Position numbers and translations under genes: made by a program. Positions 57,562 through 64,000 of a DNA stretch of 64,000 bases are shown here, in pieces. Within the stretch, counting starts at the first letter, position 1; every line of letters begins with the position of its first letter. The stretch comes from Burkholderiales bacterium (GTDB lineage Bacteria > Pseudomonadota > Gammaproteobacteria > Burkholderiales > Burkholderiaceae_C), in the NCBI GenBank assembly GCA_947377275.1, contig CANCFV010000005.1, forward strand, positions 1 to 64,000. The letters run 5' to 3'. Below the pieces are notes generated by a model that was not told where the DNA came from, did not search any database, and saw only the letters and a program-made list of their open reading frames with translations.

Positions 57562-57590
57562 AAAAAAGCTCCCCTCGGGGAGCTTTTTTT
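57562..57590. terminator. Bidirectional Rho-independent terminator
   Basis: AAAAAAGCTCCCC-TC-GGGGAGCTTTTTTT lies between the convergent PEP-CTERM and OmpW genes. A and T runs on both sides let it work for both. Confidence 0.93.
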
Positions 57591-57619
57591 GTGTCCGCTT
57601 GGAAAGCGGCTCGAAGCCA

Positions 57620-58234
57620 TCAGAAGCGGTAGCCAATGCCCACGCCAAACAGCAGTGGGTCCACCTTGACCAAACCCAGATCGGTGCCGTTGCTGGAGAC
57701 GCTGGTGCGGATGTCGATCTTCTTGAGGTCCACGTTCAAGTAGATCTGCTTGGTGATCGGGAAGTCAGCGCCCACTTGCAATGCAAGGCCCCAGCTGTTG
57801 CGGTCGATGTCCAGACCGGGGGCCAAGTTCACGGCCGAGAAGTGGGTGTAGTTCACGCCCACGCCCGCGTAGGGTCGCACCAAGGTGCTCTCGGGCATGA
57901 AGTGGTACTGCACGGTCACCGTCGGTGGCAGGTGGCGCAAGGTCCCCAGGTCGGTGGTGCCGTTGAGCGTGACGGTTTGCTTCTGGGGCGTGGTGGCAAT
58001 CACCTCCACGGCGATGTTCGGCGTGACGAAATACGAGGCGTCGATTTCCCAGATCAGCTTGCTGTTGATGTCGACCTGACCGGCCAGGGTCATGCTGTCG
58101 TTGCTGGGGTCGAGCTGCAGCACGCGGCCGCGGACCATGAAGTCACCTGCCAGGGCGCTGGCTGGCAGGGCAGCGGCACAAGCCAGAGCGGCTGCCGCGA
58201 TCAGAGAGGTGCGGGGGAGGATGCGAGTGCGCAT
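57620..58234 (-). CDS. ompW: OmpW-family outer-membrane protein
   Basis: A 204-residue eight-stranded beta-barrel with a signal peptide ending near ASALAG and the family segments FMVRGRVLQLDP, RHLPPTVTVQYHF, VRPYAGVGVNYTHF and C-terminal GVGIGYRF. OmpW proteins form a narrow hydrophobic channel for small apolar molecules. The start is ATG 58234 with AAGGA seven bases upstream; the tracked ORF is extended. Confidence 0.93.
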   Translation of the reverse strand: MRTRILPRTSLIAAAALACAAALPASALAGDFMVRGRVLQLDPSNDSMTLAGQVDINSKLIWEIDASYFVTPNIAVEVIATTPQKQTVTLNGTTDLGTLRHLPPTVTVQYHFMPESTLVRPYAGVGVNYTHFSAVNLAPGLDIDRNSWGLALQVGADFPITKQIYLNVDLKKIDIRTSVSSNGTDLGLVKVDPLLFGVGIGYRF

Positions 58235-58397
58235 GGTGCTTGTCCTTCTTATGAGGTGGTCGGCGGCCCAGCCCGATTGCTGAAGCCATGCCGCCATTGC
58301 ACCAAGGGCACACCCGCCCGCCTTTGTGTTGCATCAAGCTGCGGCCCAGCCTTGTCGCCTTCGCCACAGCAACCCGGTGCGGGTTTGAGCCAGATCA

Positions 58398-58418
58398 GAT
58401 GCCCAGCACTTGGGCATC
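58398..58418 (-). terminator. Hairpin after metF (terminator-like)
   Basis: GATGCCCA and TGGGCATC form an 8-bp stem with a 5-base loop, about 10 bases after the metF stop. There is no clear U-tract. Confidence 0.4.
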
Positions 58419-58427
58419 AAAGGCGCT

Positions 58428-59267
58428 TCACAAACCCAAACGCTCGCACAAGGTCAGCACCGTGCTGGCCTGGTTCATCGTGTAGAAGTGCAGCCCGGGC
58501 ACGCCCGCGCAACGCAGCTGGTCACACAGGTCGGTCACCACGTCCAGGCCAAAGGCCTGGATGGAGGCCTTGTCGTCGCCAAAGCCTTCCAGGCGGGTGC
58601 GGATCCAGCGCGGGATCTCGGCACCGCAGGCGTCCGAGAAGCGCAGCAGCTGGCTGCTGTTGGTGATGGGCATGATGCCGGGGATCACGGGGATGGTGGC
58701 GCCCAACTTCTCGGCCTCGTCCACAAAGCGGAAGTAGGCATCGGTGTTGTAGAAGTACTGGGTCAGGGCCACGTCGGCACCGGCCTTGACTTTGGTGACG
58801 TAGGCCTTCAGGTCGGCCTGCGGGTTGCGGGCCTGGGGGTGCATCTCGGGGTAGGCGCCCACCTCGATGTGGAAGTGGCTGCCGGTTTCCTCGCGAATAA
58901 AGGCCACCAGCTCGCTGGCGTAGCGGAACTCGCCAAAGCCGCCATAGCCGCTGGGCAGGTCACCGCGCAAAGCCACCAGGCGCGTGATGCCGTCTTGCTT
59001 GAACTGGGCCAGTTGCTCGCGCACGCTGGCCTTGCTGGCGCCGATGCACGAGAAGTGCGGCGCGGCGTCAAAGCCTTCAGACAGGATGGCACGCACGGCT
59101 TGGATGGTGCCGTCTTGGGTCGAACCACCCGCCCCGTAAGTGACCGAGCAGTACTCGGGCTTGAGCGGGTAGAGCTGCTGGCGCACGGCGGCCAGCTTGT
59201 CGGCGCCCTCGGGTGTCTTGGGCGGGAAGAACTCCAGGCTGACGGGGACGCGGCTTTGGGTCGTCAT
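58428..59267 (-). CDS. metF: 5,10-methylenetetrahydrofolate reductase
   Basis: FAD enzyme that makes 5-methyl-THF for methionine synthesis. The 279-residue bacterial-type protein shows LEFFPPKTPEG, SVTYGAGGST, HFSCIG, ALRGDLP, ALTQYFYN and GIMPI, the expected barrel strands with FAD and folate contacts. I prefer ATG 59267 to the tracked TTG two codons upstream. It lies downstream of tlyA and ahcY on the same strand, as part of the methyl cycle. Confidence 0.96.
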   Translation of the reverse strand: MTTQSRVPVSLEFFPPKTPEGADKLAAVRQQLYPLKPEYCSVTYGAGGSTQDGTIQAVRAILSEGFDAAPHFSCIGASKASVREQLAQFKQDGITRLVALRGDLPSGYGGFGEFRYASELVAFIREETGSHFHIEVGAYPEMHPQARNPQADLKAYVTKVKAGADVALTQYFYNTDAYFRFVDEAEKLGATIPVIPGIMPITNSSQLLRFSDACGAEIPRWIRTRLEGFGDDKASIQAFGLDVVTDLCDQLRCAGVPGLHFYTMNQASTVLTLCERLGL

Positions 59268-59323
59268 GGGCAAAGGCTCTTGGCAAGGCGGGTGATCAGG
59301 GGGGCGAGTGCGGAGGGCGAAGC

Positions 59324-60118
59324 TCAGTCGCGTTCGGCGCGCACAAAGAACTCGCGGTTGCCGTCACGGCCGGTGATGGGGCTATTGAAGTAAGCGCGCA
59401 CTTTCAAGCCGTTCTCGGTGCAGGCTTGCTTGATGCGGGCTTCGACCACGGGGTAGCTCTCAGGGTCTTTGACCAAACCGCCGCGGCCGATTTGCTCAGG
59501 CTGCAGCTCGAACTGGGGTTTGACCAGCAGCATCAGCTCGCCCTTGGGCGCAATGAAAGGCACCAACGAGGGCAGCACCAGGGTCAGCGAGATGAAAGAC
59601 AAGTCGCCCACGATGAAGTCGAAACCGCCTTCGGGTGCCGCATCGCCCAGGTCTTCGGCCGTGAGGTGGCGGGCGTTCACGCCCTCGATCACGGTGACTT
59701 GGGGGTGGCCGGCGATCGAATGGTGCACCTGGCCATGGCCCACGTCGAGGCCCACCACGCGCTCGGCGCCCAGGGACAGCATCACTTCGGTGAAGCCGCC
59801 GGTGCTTTGGCCGACGTCCAGGCAGGTCTTGCCGGTCAGGTCAACGGGGTGTTTGCAGGCGGCGCAGTGCTTGAGCGCGCCTTCGAGCTTGAGGCCGGCG
59901 CGCGACACCCAGCGGGTCTCGGCGTCGTCCAGCACCTTGAAATCGGCCCCAATGGGCAGCGCTTCACCGGCCTTACGCACCAGCGTCCAGCCTTTGGGGC
60001 CGTGCCACTGGATGGCGCCCTGCTCCACCAACCGCTGGGCGGCCGATCGGGTGGGGGCGAGGCCCAGCGCGAGGATTTGTTGGTCGGCGCGTTGGGTCAG
60101 TTCGGGCAAGGTGGCCAT
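59324..60118 (-). CDS. tlyA: TlyA-family rRNA 2'-O-methyltransferase
   Basis: A 264-residue SAM-dependent RNA methyltransferase of the TlyA/hemolysin A family, which methylates ribosomal RNA cytidines. It has an N-terminal S4 RNA-binding domain (residues about 5-65; LALGLAPTRSAAQRLVEQGAI) and an FtsJ-like domain with CLDVGQSTGGFTEVML and VGDLSFISL. The hemolysin name is historical. It lies between ahcY and metF; the hairpin terminator after ahcY may separate it from the riboswitch transcript. Confidence 0.92.
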   Translation of the reverse strand: MATLPELTQRADQQILALGLAPTRSAAQRLVEQGAIQWHGPKGWTLVRKAGEALPIGADFKVLDDAETRWVSRAGLKLEGALKHCAACKHPVDLTGKTCLDVGQSTGGFTEVMLSLGAERVVGLDVGHGQVHHSIAGHPQVTVIEGVNARHLTAEDLGDAAPEGGFDFIVGDLSFISLTLVLPSLVPFIAPKGELMLLVKPQFELQPEQIGRGGLVKDPESYPVVEARIKQACTENGLKVRAYFNSPITGRDGNREFFVRAERD

Positions 60119-60137
60119 GGGAGTCGATTCAAAGGGT

Positions 60138-60178
60138 CAAAAATAAAGAAAGCGCGTGCCGCACCAGGCGACACGCGC
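60138..60178 (-). terminator. Terminator after ahcY
   Basis: On the minus strand GCGCGTG-t-CGC...GCG-g-CACGCGC folds into a stem of 7 plus 3 pairs, followed by TTTCTTTATTTTT, a good U-tract. It lies 19 bases after the ahcY stop and before tlyA. Confidence 0.85.
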
Positions 60179-60196
60179 AACAGCCTGGTCTACCGA

Positions 60197-61633
60197 TCAA
60201 TAACGGTAGGTGTCAGGCTTGTAAGGGCCTTGCTTGCTCACGCCGATGTAGGCGGCTTGCTCGTCCGACAGCTCGGACAGCTGGGCGTTGAGCGTCACCA
60301 ATTGCAGGCGAGCCACCTTTTCATCGAGGTGCTTGGGCAGCACGTAGACCTTGCCATTTTCGTACGCATCGGGGCGCGTGAACAGCTCAATCTGGGCGAT
60401 CGTCTGGTTGGCGAAGCTCGACGACATCACGTAGCTGGGGTGACCCGTGCCGCAGCCCAGGTTCACCAGGCGGCCCTTGGCCAGCAAGATGATGCGCTTG
60501 CCGTCAGGGAAGATCACGTGGTCAACCTGGGGCTTGATCTCTTCCCACTGGCACTTCTCTTCCAGCTTGGCGACCTGGATCTCGTTGTCGAAGTGACCGA
60601 TGTTGCAGACGATGGCGTTCTGCTTCATGGCGGCCATGTGCTCAAACGTGATCACGTCGCGGTTACCGGTGGTGGTCACGAAAATGTCGGCCTTGTCGGC
60701 GGCATATTCCATGGTCACCACGCGGTAGCCTTCCATGGCGGCTTGCAGGGCGTTGATGGGGTCGATTTCAGTGACCCACACTTGGGCCGACAGGGCGCGC
60801 AAGGCCTGGGCCGAGCCCTTGCCCACGTCACCGTAGCCAGCGACCACGGCGATCTTGCCAGCGACCATCACGTCGGTGGCGCGCTTGATGCCGTCGACCA
60901 GCGATTCGCGGCAGCCGTACAGGTTGTCGAACTTGGACTTGGTGACCGAGTCGTTCACGTTGATGGCGCGGAACAGCAGCGTGCCCTTGGCCGACATTTC
61001 GTTCAGGCGGTGCACGCCGGTCGTCGTCTCTTCGGTCACGCCGATGATTTCAGCGCCCTTGCGGCTGTACCAGGTGCTGTCCACAGCCAGCTTGGCCTTG
61101 ATCGAGGCGAACAAGATGCGCTCTTCTTCGCTGCCAGGGTTGCTCAGCAAGGACGGGTCGGTTTCGGCCTTTTTGCCCAGGTGCATCAGCAGCGTGGCAT
61201 CGCCGCCGTCGTCCAGGATCATGTTGGGGCCTTCGCCTTCGGTGCCCTTGGCGCCGAATTCAAAGATGCGGTGGGTGTAGTCCCAGTAGTCTTCCAGCGA
61301 CTCGCCCTTGTAGGCGAACACGGGGGTGCCCGCTTCGACCAAGGCGGCGGCAGCGTGGTCTTGCGTGGAGTAGATGTTGCACGAAGCCCAGCGCACAGTG
61401 GCACCCAAGGCTTGCAGCGTTTCGACCAGCACGCCGGTCTGGATGGTCATGTGCAGCGAGCCGGTGATGCGCGCGCCCTTGAGGGGCTGGCTGGCGGCGT
61501 ATTCGCGGCGGATGGCCATCAGCGCGGGCATTTCGTGCTCGGCGATGGTCAATTCTTTGCGGCCCCAAGCGGCCAGCGACAGGTCGGCGACGATGTGGTC
61601 AGACGACGAAACGGGTTTCAAAACAGCGTTCAT
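60197..61633 (-). CDS. ahcY: S-adenosylhomocysteine hydrolase
   Basis: NAD-dependent enzyme that splits SAH to homocysteine and adenosine, relieving product inhibition of methyltransferases. The 478-residue protein has [28 protein letters not shown], the NAD-binding [14 protein letters not shown] and the C-terminal KPDTYRY. The ATG has AGGAG eight bases upstream. Its leader contains an SAH riboswitch, so expression should rise when SAH accumulates. Confidence 0.98.
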   Translation of the reverse strand: MNAVLKPVSSSDHIVADLSLAAWGRKELTIAEHEMPALMAIRREYAASQPLKGARITGSLHMTIQTGVLVETLQALGATVRWASCNIYSTQDHAAAALVEAGTPVFAYKGESLEDYWDYTHRIFEFGAKGTEGEGPNMILDDGGDATLLMHLGKKAETDPSLLSNPGSEEERILFASIKAKLAVDSTWYSRKGAEIIGVTEETTTGVHRLNEMSAKGTLLFRAINVNDSVTKSKFDNLYGCRESLVDGIKRATDVMVAGKIAVVAGYGDVGKGSAQALRALSAQVWVTEIDPINALQAAMEGYRVVTMEYAADKADIFVTTTGNRDVITFEHMAAMKQNAIVCNIGHFDNEIQVAKLEEKCQWEEIKPQVDHVIFPDGKRIILLAKGRLVNLGCGTGHPSYVMSSSFANQTIAQIELFTRPDAYENGKVYVLPKHLDEKVARLQLVTLNAQLSELSDEQAAYIGVSKQGPYKPDTYRY

Positions 61634-61696
61634 GGACAGAGCTCCTGATGGTTCAGAGCCGCCGTGCGCTGCTGGGCGTCAAAGCAATAGACACAA

Positions 61697-61724
61697 CTCA
61701 CCCAGCGGGACACATGCGGGTGAG
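61697..61724 (-). promoter_or_regulatory. Alternative hairpin in the ahcY leader (riboswitch expression platform)
   Basis: CTCACCC and GGGTGAG form a 7-bp stem with a 14-base loop, just downstream of the SAH aptamer. Its CTC overlaps the aptamer's pseudoknot strand (GCGCTC), so aptamer folding and this hairpin appear mutually exclusive. Confidence 0.55.
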
Positions 61725-61798
61725 CGCCGTTGCATGAAACCACTTCCGAGCCTGGGGGCCTGCCGCGGGGGCAAGCGCCTTGCAACGCTCCTCGAAAG
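61718..61798 (-). ncRNA. SAH riboswitch (aptamer) upstream of ahcY
   Basis: On the ahcY mRNA strand the leader reads CTTTCGAGGAGCGTTGCAA...CAGGCTCGGAAG...GCAACGGCGCTCACC. CTTTCGAG pairs with CTCGGAAG as stem P1. GAGCG and TTGC can pair with the downstream GCAACGGCGCTC as the pseudoknot. This sequence and layout match the SAH riboswitch class known upstream of ahcY in betaproteobacteria. The aptamer starts 24 bases after the end of the upstream GGDEF gene. Confidence 0.88.
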
Positions 61799-61821
61799 TG
61801 GCCGAAGTATAAAGGCTGCCC

Positions 61822-62886
61822 TCAAGCTTGTGCAGCAACAACCACACGGTTTCGACCGGCTTGTTTGCCCTGATACAAAGCCCGGTCGGCCCGCGCCAAG
61901 GCTTGCTCGACCGATTCACCGGGGGCCAACACCGTCAAACCCAAGGTGATGCTCAAGGGAAAAGGGGGCCCGCCGGCGGAGGCCAGGTCACCCACGCCTT
62001 GGCGCAGGCGTTCGGCCACTTGCACGGCCTCTTCGCCATCGGTGCCTGGCAGCAGCATCAAAAACTCCTCTCCGCCCCAGCGAGCCACGTGGTCGACCTC
62101 GCGCACGCCAGCGCGCAGCACCCGGGCCACGGCCTTGAGGGCCTGATCGCCCTGGGCGTGGCCGTACTGGTCGTTGACCTGCTTGAAGTGGTCGATGTCG
62201 CCGATCAAGACCGACAAGGGCCGGCCGCCGCGCTGGAAAACAGCCGCCTCGTGCTGGGCCACCTCCATCGCAAACCGGCGGTTGTGCAGATGCGTGAGCG
62301 GGTCGGTGCAGGCCAGCACCTTGAGTTTGACCTCGGCTTGTCGCACCAAGTGCCCGTACAACAGCGACAACAAAGACAGGATGGTCAGCGCGCTGGCCAG
62401 GTTGAAGTAATGCAAGGCATCCAGCACCAGCGGCGCCAGCTGGTGCGGCGGCTGGGCGTGGCGAAAAGCCATGTCCATGGCCAGGTAACACAAGGCGGTG
62501 GCCACCGCGACCGACACCTTGACCGTCATGGACACGGTGCTGCTGACCAGCGCCACGGGGATGATGAGGACCACATAGAAGTGAAACCCGCTGTCCCAAC
62601 CCAGCAGCCTCACGGCCAGCAAGCCATGCAACACGATCTCCAGGCACATCAAGGCCTGCGCCACCATCATGTGACGGGAGCGGATCAGCATGTAGGCCAG
62701 GCCATAGGTCAGCACGCTGGCCACGTTGATGCACCCCATCTCGGTCAGCCCCAAGGCCATGAACAAGGCACTGAACACCGCATGGGCCAAGGCGGCAATC
62801 ACGGCGACGGCTTGCATCAAGCGCACGAACCTCGCCGCCTCGGGTGTGGCGGCGGTGATCGAGGGGATAGACAGCGCACTGCTCAC
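61822..62886 (-). CDS. Membrane diguanylate cyclase (GGDEF)
   Basis: A 354-residue protein with about six membrane helices (about 22-190) and a GGDEF domain: [14 protein letters not shown] and WGGEEF near residue 269. The inhibitory RxxD site is intact (REVD, five residues before GGEEF), so it should be an active, product-inhibited cyclase. The start is GTG 62886 with AGGA about eight bases upstream. It ends 24 bases before the SAH aptamer; the ahcY promoter may therefore lie inside its 3' end, or the two may be co-transcribed. Confidence 0.92.
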   Translation of the reverse strand: MSSALSIPSITAATPEAARFVRLMQAVAVIAALAHAVFSALFMALGLTEMGCINVASVLTYGLAYMLIRSRHMMVAQALMCLEIVLHGLLAVRLLGWDSGFHFYVVLIIPVALVSSTVSMTVKVSVAVATALCYLAMDMAFRHAQPPHQLAPLVLDALHYFNLASALTILSLLSLLYGHLVRQAEVKLKVLACTDPLTHLHNRRFAMEVAQHEAAVFQRGGRPLSVLIGDIDHFKQVNDQYGHAQGDQALKAVARVLRAGVREVDHVARWGGEEFLMLLPGTDGEEAVQVAERLRQGVGDLASAGGPPFPLSITLGLTVLAPGESVEQALARADRALYQGKQAGRNRVVVAAQA

Positions 62887-63155
62887 AAAAAGGGTCCTGA
62901 CAAGACGAGCGACACGTTGATATCGTCAGGCGCCACCAGAAACTGAAGGGGCGAAACACACACTTTGTCGGCCCCGAAGCCTTGGTCAGCCTGGTGGGAC
63001 GCCGACAGGCAGTGGCTCAAGTCCAACTGCGGCCTGGACGGCACCAGCGAAACCGCGCATTCCGCTTTCAAGACACCCCGCTGGGACAGGCCCACGCACG
63101 CTGACACACGCCCGGCGCGATCGGCTAGCATGTCGGGTTCGCCCGGAGCCTGCTT

Positions 63156-64000
63156 GTGTCTACCTCGTCCACCCCATCTGCCACGCCGTTCGGCCTCGAA
63201 ACCGGCCGCCGCCGCACGTTCGCCATCATTTCCCACCCTGACGCCGGTAAAACCACGCTGACGGAAAAGCTGCTGCTGTTCTCGGGCGCCATCCACATCG
63301 CCGGGGCCGTCAAGGGCCGCAAGGCCTCGCGCCACGCCACCTCTGACTGGATGGAAATCGAAAAGCAGCGCGGCATCTCGGTGGCATCGTCGGTCATGCA
63401 GATGCTGTACCGCGAACACGTGGTCAACCTGCTCGACACGCCCGGCCACAAAGACTTCTCGGAAGACACCTACCGCGTGCTCACCGCCGTCGACTCGGCC
63501 TTGATGGTGATCGACGCGGCCAACGGCGTGGAAGCGCAAACCAAGCGCCTGATCGAGGTCTGCCGCCAACGCGACACGCCCATCATCACGTTTGTGAACA
63601 AGATGGACCGCGAAGGCCGCGACCCCCTTGAGTTGCTGGACGAAGTCGAGCAAGAACTCGGCATGCCCTGCGTGCCCATGACCTGGCCCGTGGGCCAAGG
63701 CAAGCAGTTTGGCGGCATCGTCAACCTGCGCAGCCAGTCGATGCGCCTGTTCGCCGCGGGCGAAGACAAGCGCGGCGACGACGACGAAACCGTGCCCTTG
63801 AGTGAGCGCGACAAGCTGCACGCCAAGTTTGGCCACGACTGGGAGCTGGCCGAAGCCAACATGGAGCTGATGAAAGAGGCGGCCCCCGCTTTTGATCTGG
63901 AGCTGTTCCTGACCGCCAAGCAAACCCCCGTGTTCTTTGGCTCGGCGGTGAACAACTTCGGCGTGCAAGAGGTGCTCGACGCCCTGGTGGACCTGGCCCC
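63156..64000 (+). CDS. prfC: Peptide chain release factor 3, 3'-truncated by the window edge
   Basis: GTPase that removes RF1/RF2 from the ribosome after termination. 281 codons are visible and the frame is open to the edge, which is why the ORF track omits it and shows only antisense ORFs here. P-loop [15 protein letters not shown], switch I region [32 protein letters not shown] and [12 protein letters not shown] are typical of RF3. The start is a GTG (VSTSSTPSA); no in-frame ATG lies close upstream. Confidence 0.95.
   Translation, partial: MSTSSTPSATPFGLETGRRRTFAIISHPDAGKTTLTEKLLLFSGAIHIAGAVKGRKASRHATSDWMEIEKQRGISVASSVMQMLYREHVVNLLDTPGHKDFSEDTYRVLTAVDSALMVIDAANGVEAQTKRLIEVCRQRDTPIITFVNKMDREGRDPLELLDEVEQELGMPCVPMTWPVGQGKQFGGIVNLRSQSMRLFAAGEDKRGDDDETVPLSERDKLHAKFGHDWELAEANMELMKEAAPAFDLELFLTAKQTPVFFGSAVNNFGVQEVLDALVDLA

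Noticed and set aside
59426-61648. 740-residue plus-strand ORF across tlyA and ahcY
   Set aside because: Antisense to two highly conserved genes, with His/Gln/Gly/Val-rich composition typical of shadow frames in high-GC DNA.
62883-63968. 361-residue minus-strand ORF at the window end
   Set aside because: Antisense to prfC, whose open frame is missing from the track because it runs off the window.

Overview
The window is a high-GC, densely coded bacterial chromosome segment with no ribosomal RNA, tRNA, CRISPR array, prophage or insertion sequence that I can see. Gene content and order (leuS-lptE-holA, thiL-pgpA-pncC, slt next to an NDUFA9-like reductase, a second IF-1 gene, an SAH riboswitch on ahcY, a PEP-CTERM protein, a DUF3138-type porin) point to a betaproteobacterium of the order Burkholderiales, probably Comamonadaceae or the neighbouring Aquabacterium/Ideonella/Leptothrix group. 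That placement is inference from gene families; no marker gene was compared.

Layout. 1-4.1 kb: the 3' part of leuS, then lptE and holA, followed by a CoA-acyltransferase/condensation-fold protein and a membrane GGDEF-EAL protein. 8.3-17 kb: a thioredoxin-like protein and puuC (aldehyde dehydrogenase), a Fur-box-preceded iron uptake operon (TonB receptor, PepSY protein, two small membrane proteins), a ParA-like ATPase and puuB. 17-21.5 kb: a chemoreceptor and an unusual protein with two complete membrane-plus-GGDEF modules. 21.5-29.5 kb: an operon for putrescine uptake and gamma-glutamylation, puuD-puuA-potF-potG-potH-potI plus an outer-membrane porin. Together with puuC and puuB the window encodes PuuA, PuuB, PuuC and PuuD with the ABC importer.

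29.6-34.6 kb: a plant-like BAHD acyltransferase, a TauE/SafE permease with a divergent LysR regulator and operator-like repeats, a second infA and a fosmidomycin-resistance-type MFS pump. 34.6-43.4 kb: seven same-strand genes form a probable signalling operon: two membrane GGDEF proteins, a multi-domain hybrid histidine kinase and an HD-GYP response regulator (all joined by overlapping start/stop codons), then a porin, a small PstS-like periplasmic protein and a small membrane protein. This is the best candidate for a little-described system.

43.5-51.4 kb: a YvlD/holin-like membrane protein, a CysB-type LysR regulator with three evenly spaced operator-like palindromes in its leader, pncC, pgpA, thiL, a TPR-methyltransferase, a small exported protein and maeB. 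51.5-56.7 kb: a barnase-type RNase with a barstar-type inhibitor, the NDUFA9-like reductase, lytic transglycosylase slt and, with an overlapping divergent start codon, 5-formyl-THF cyclo-ligase. 56.8-64 kb: a PEP-CTERM protein, OmpW, the one-carbon/methionine-cycle genes metF, tlyA and riboswitch-controlled ahcY, another GGDEF protein and the 5' part of prfC.

Functional theme: c-di-GMP signalling is heavily represented (six proteins, six GGDEF domains, one EAL and one HD-GYP), together with polyamine use, iron uptake and housekeeping methyl-cycle genes.
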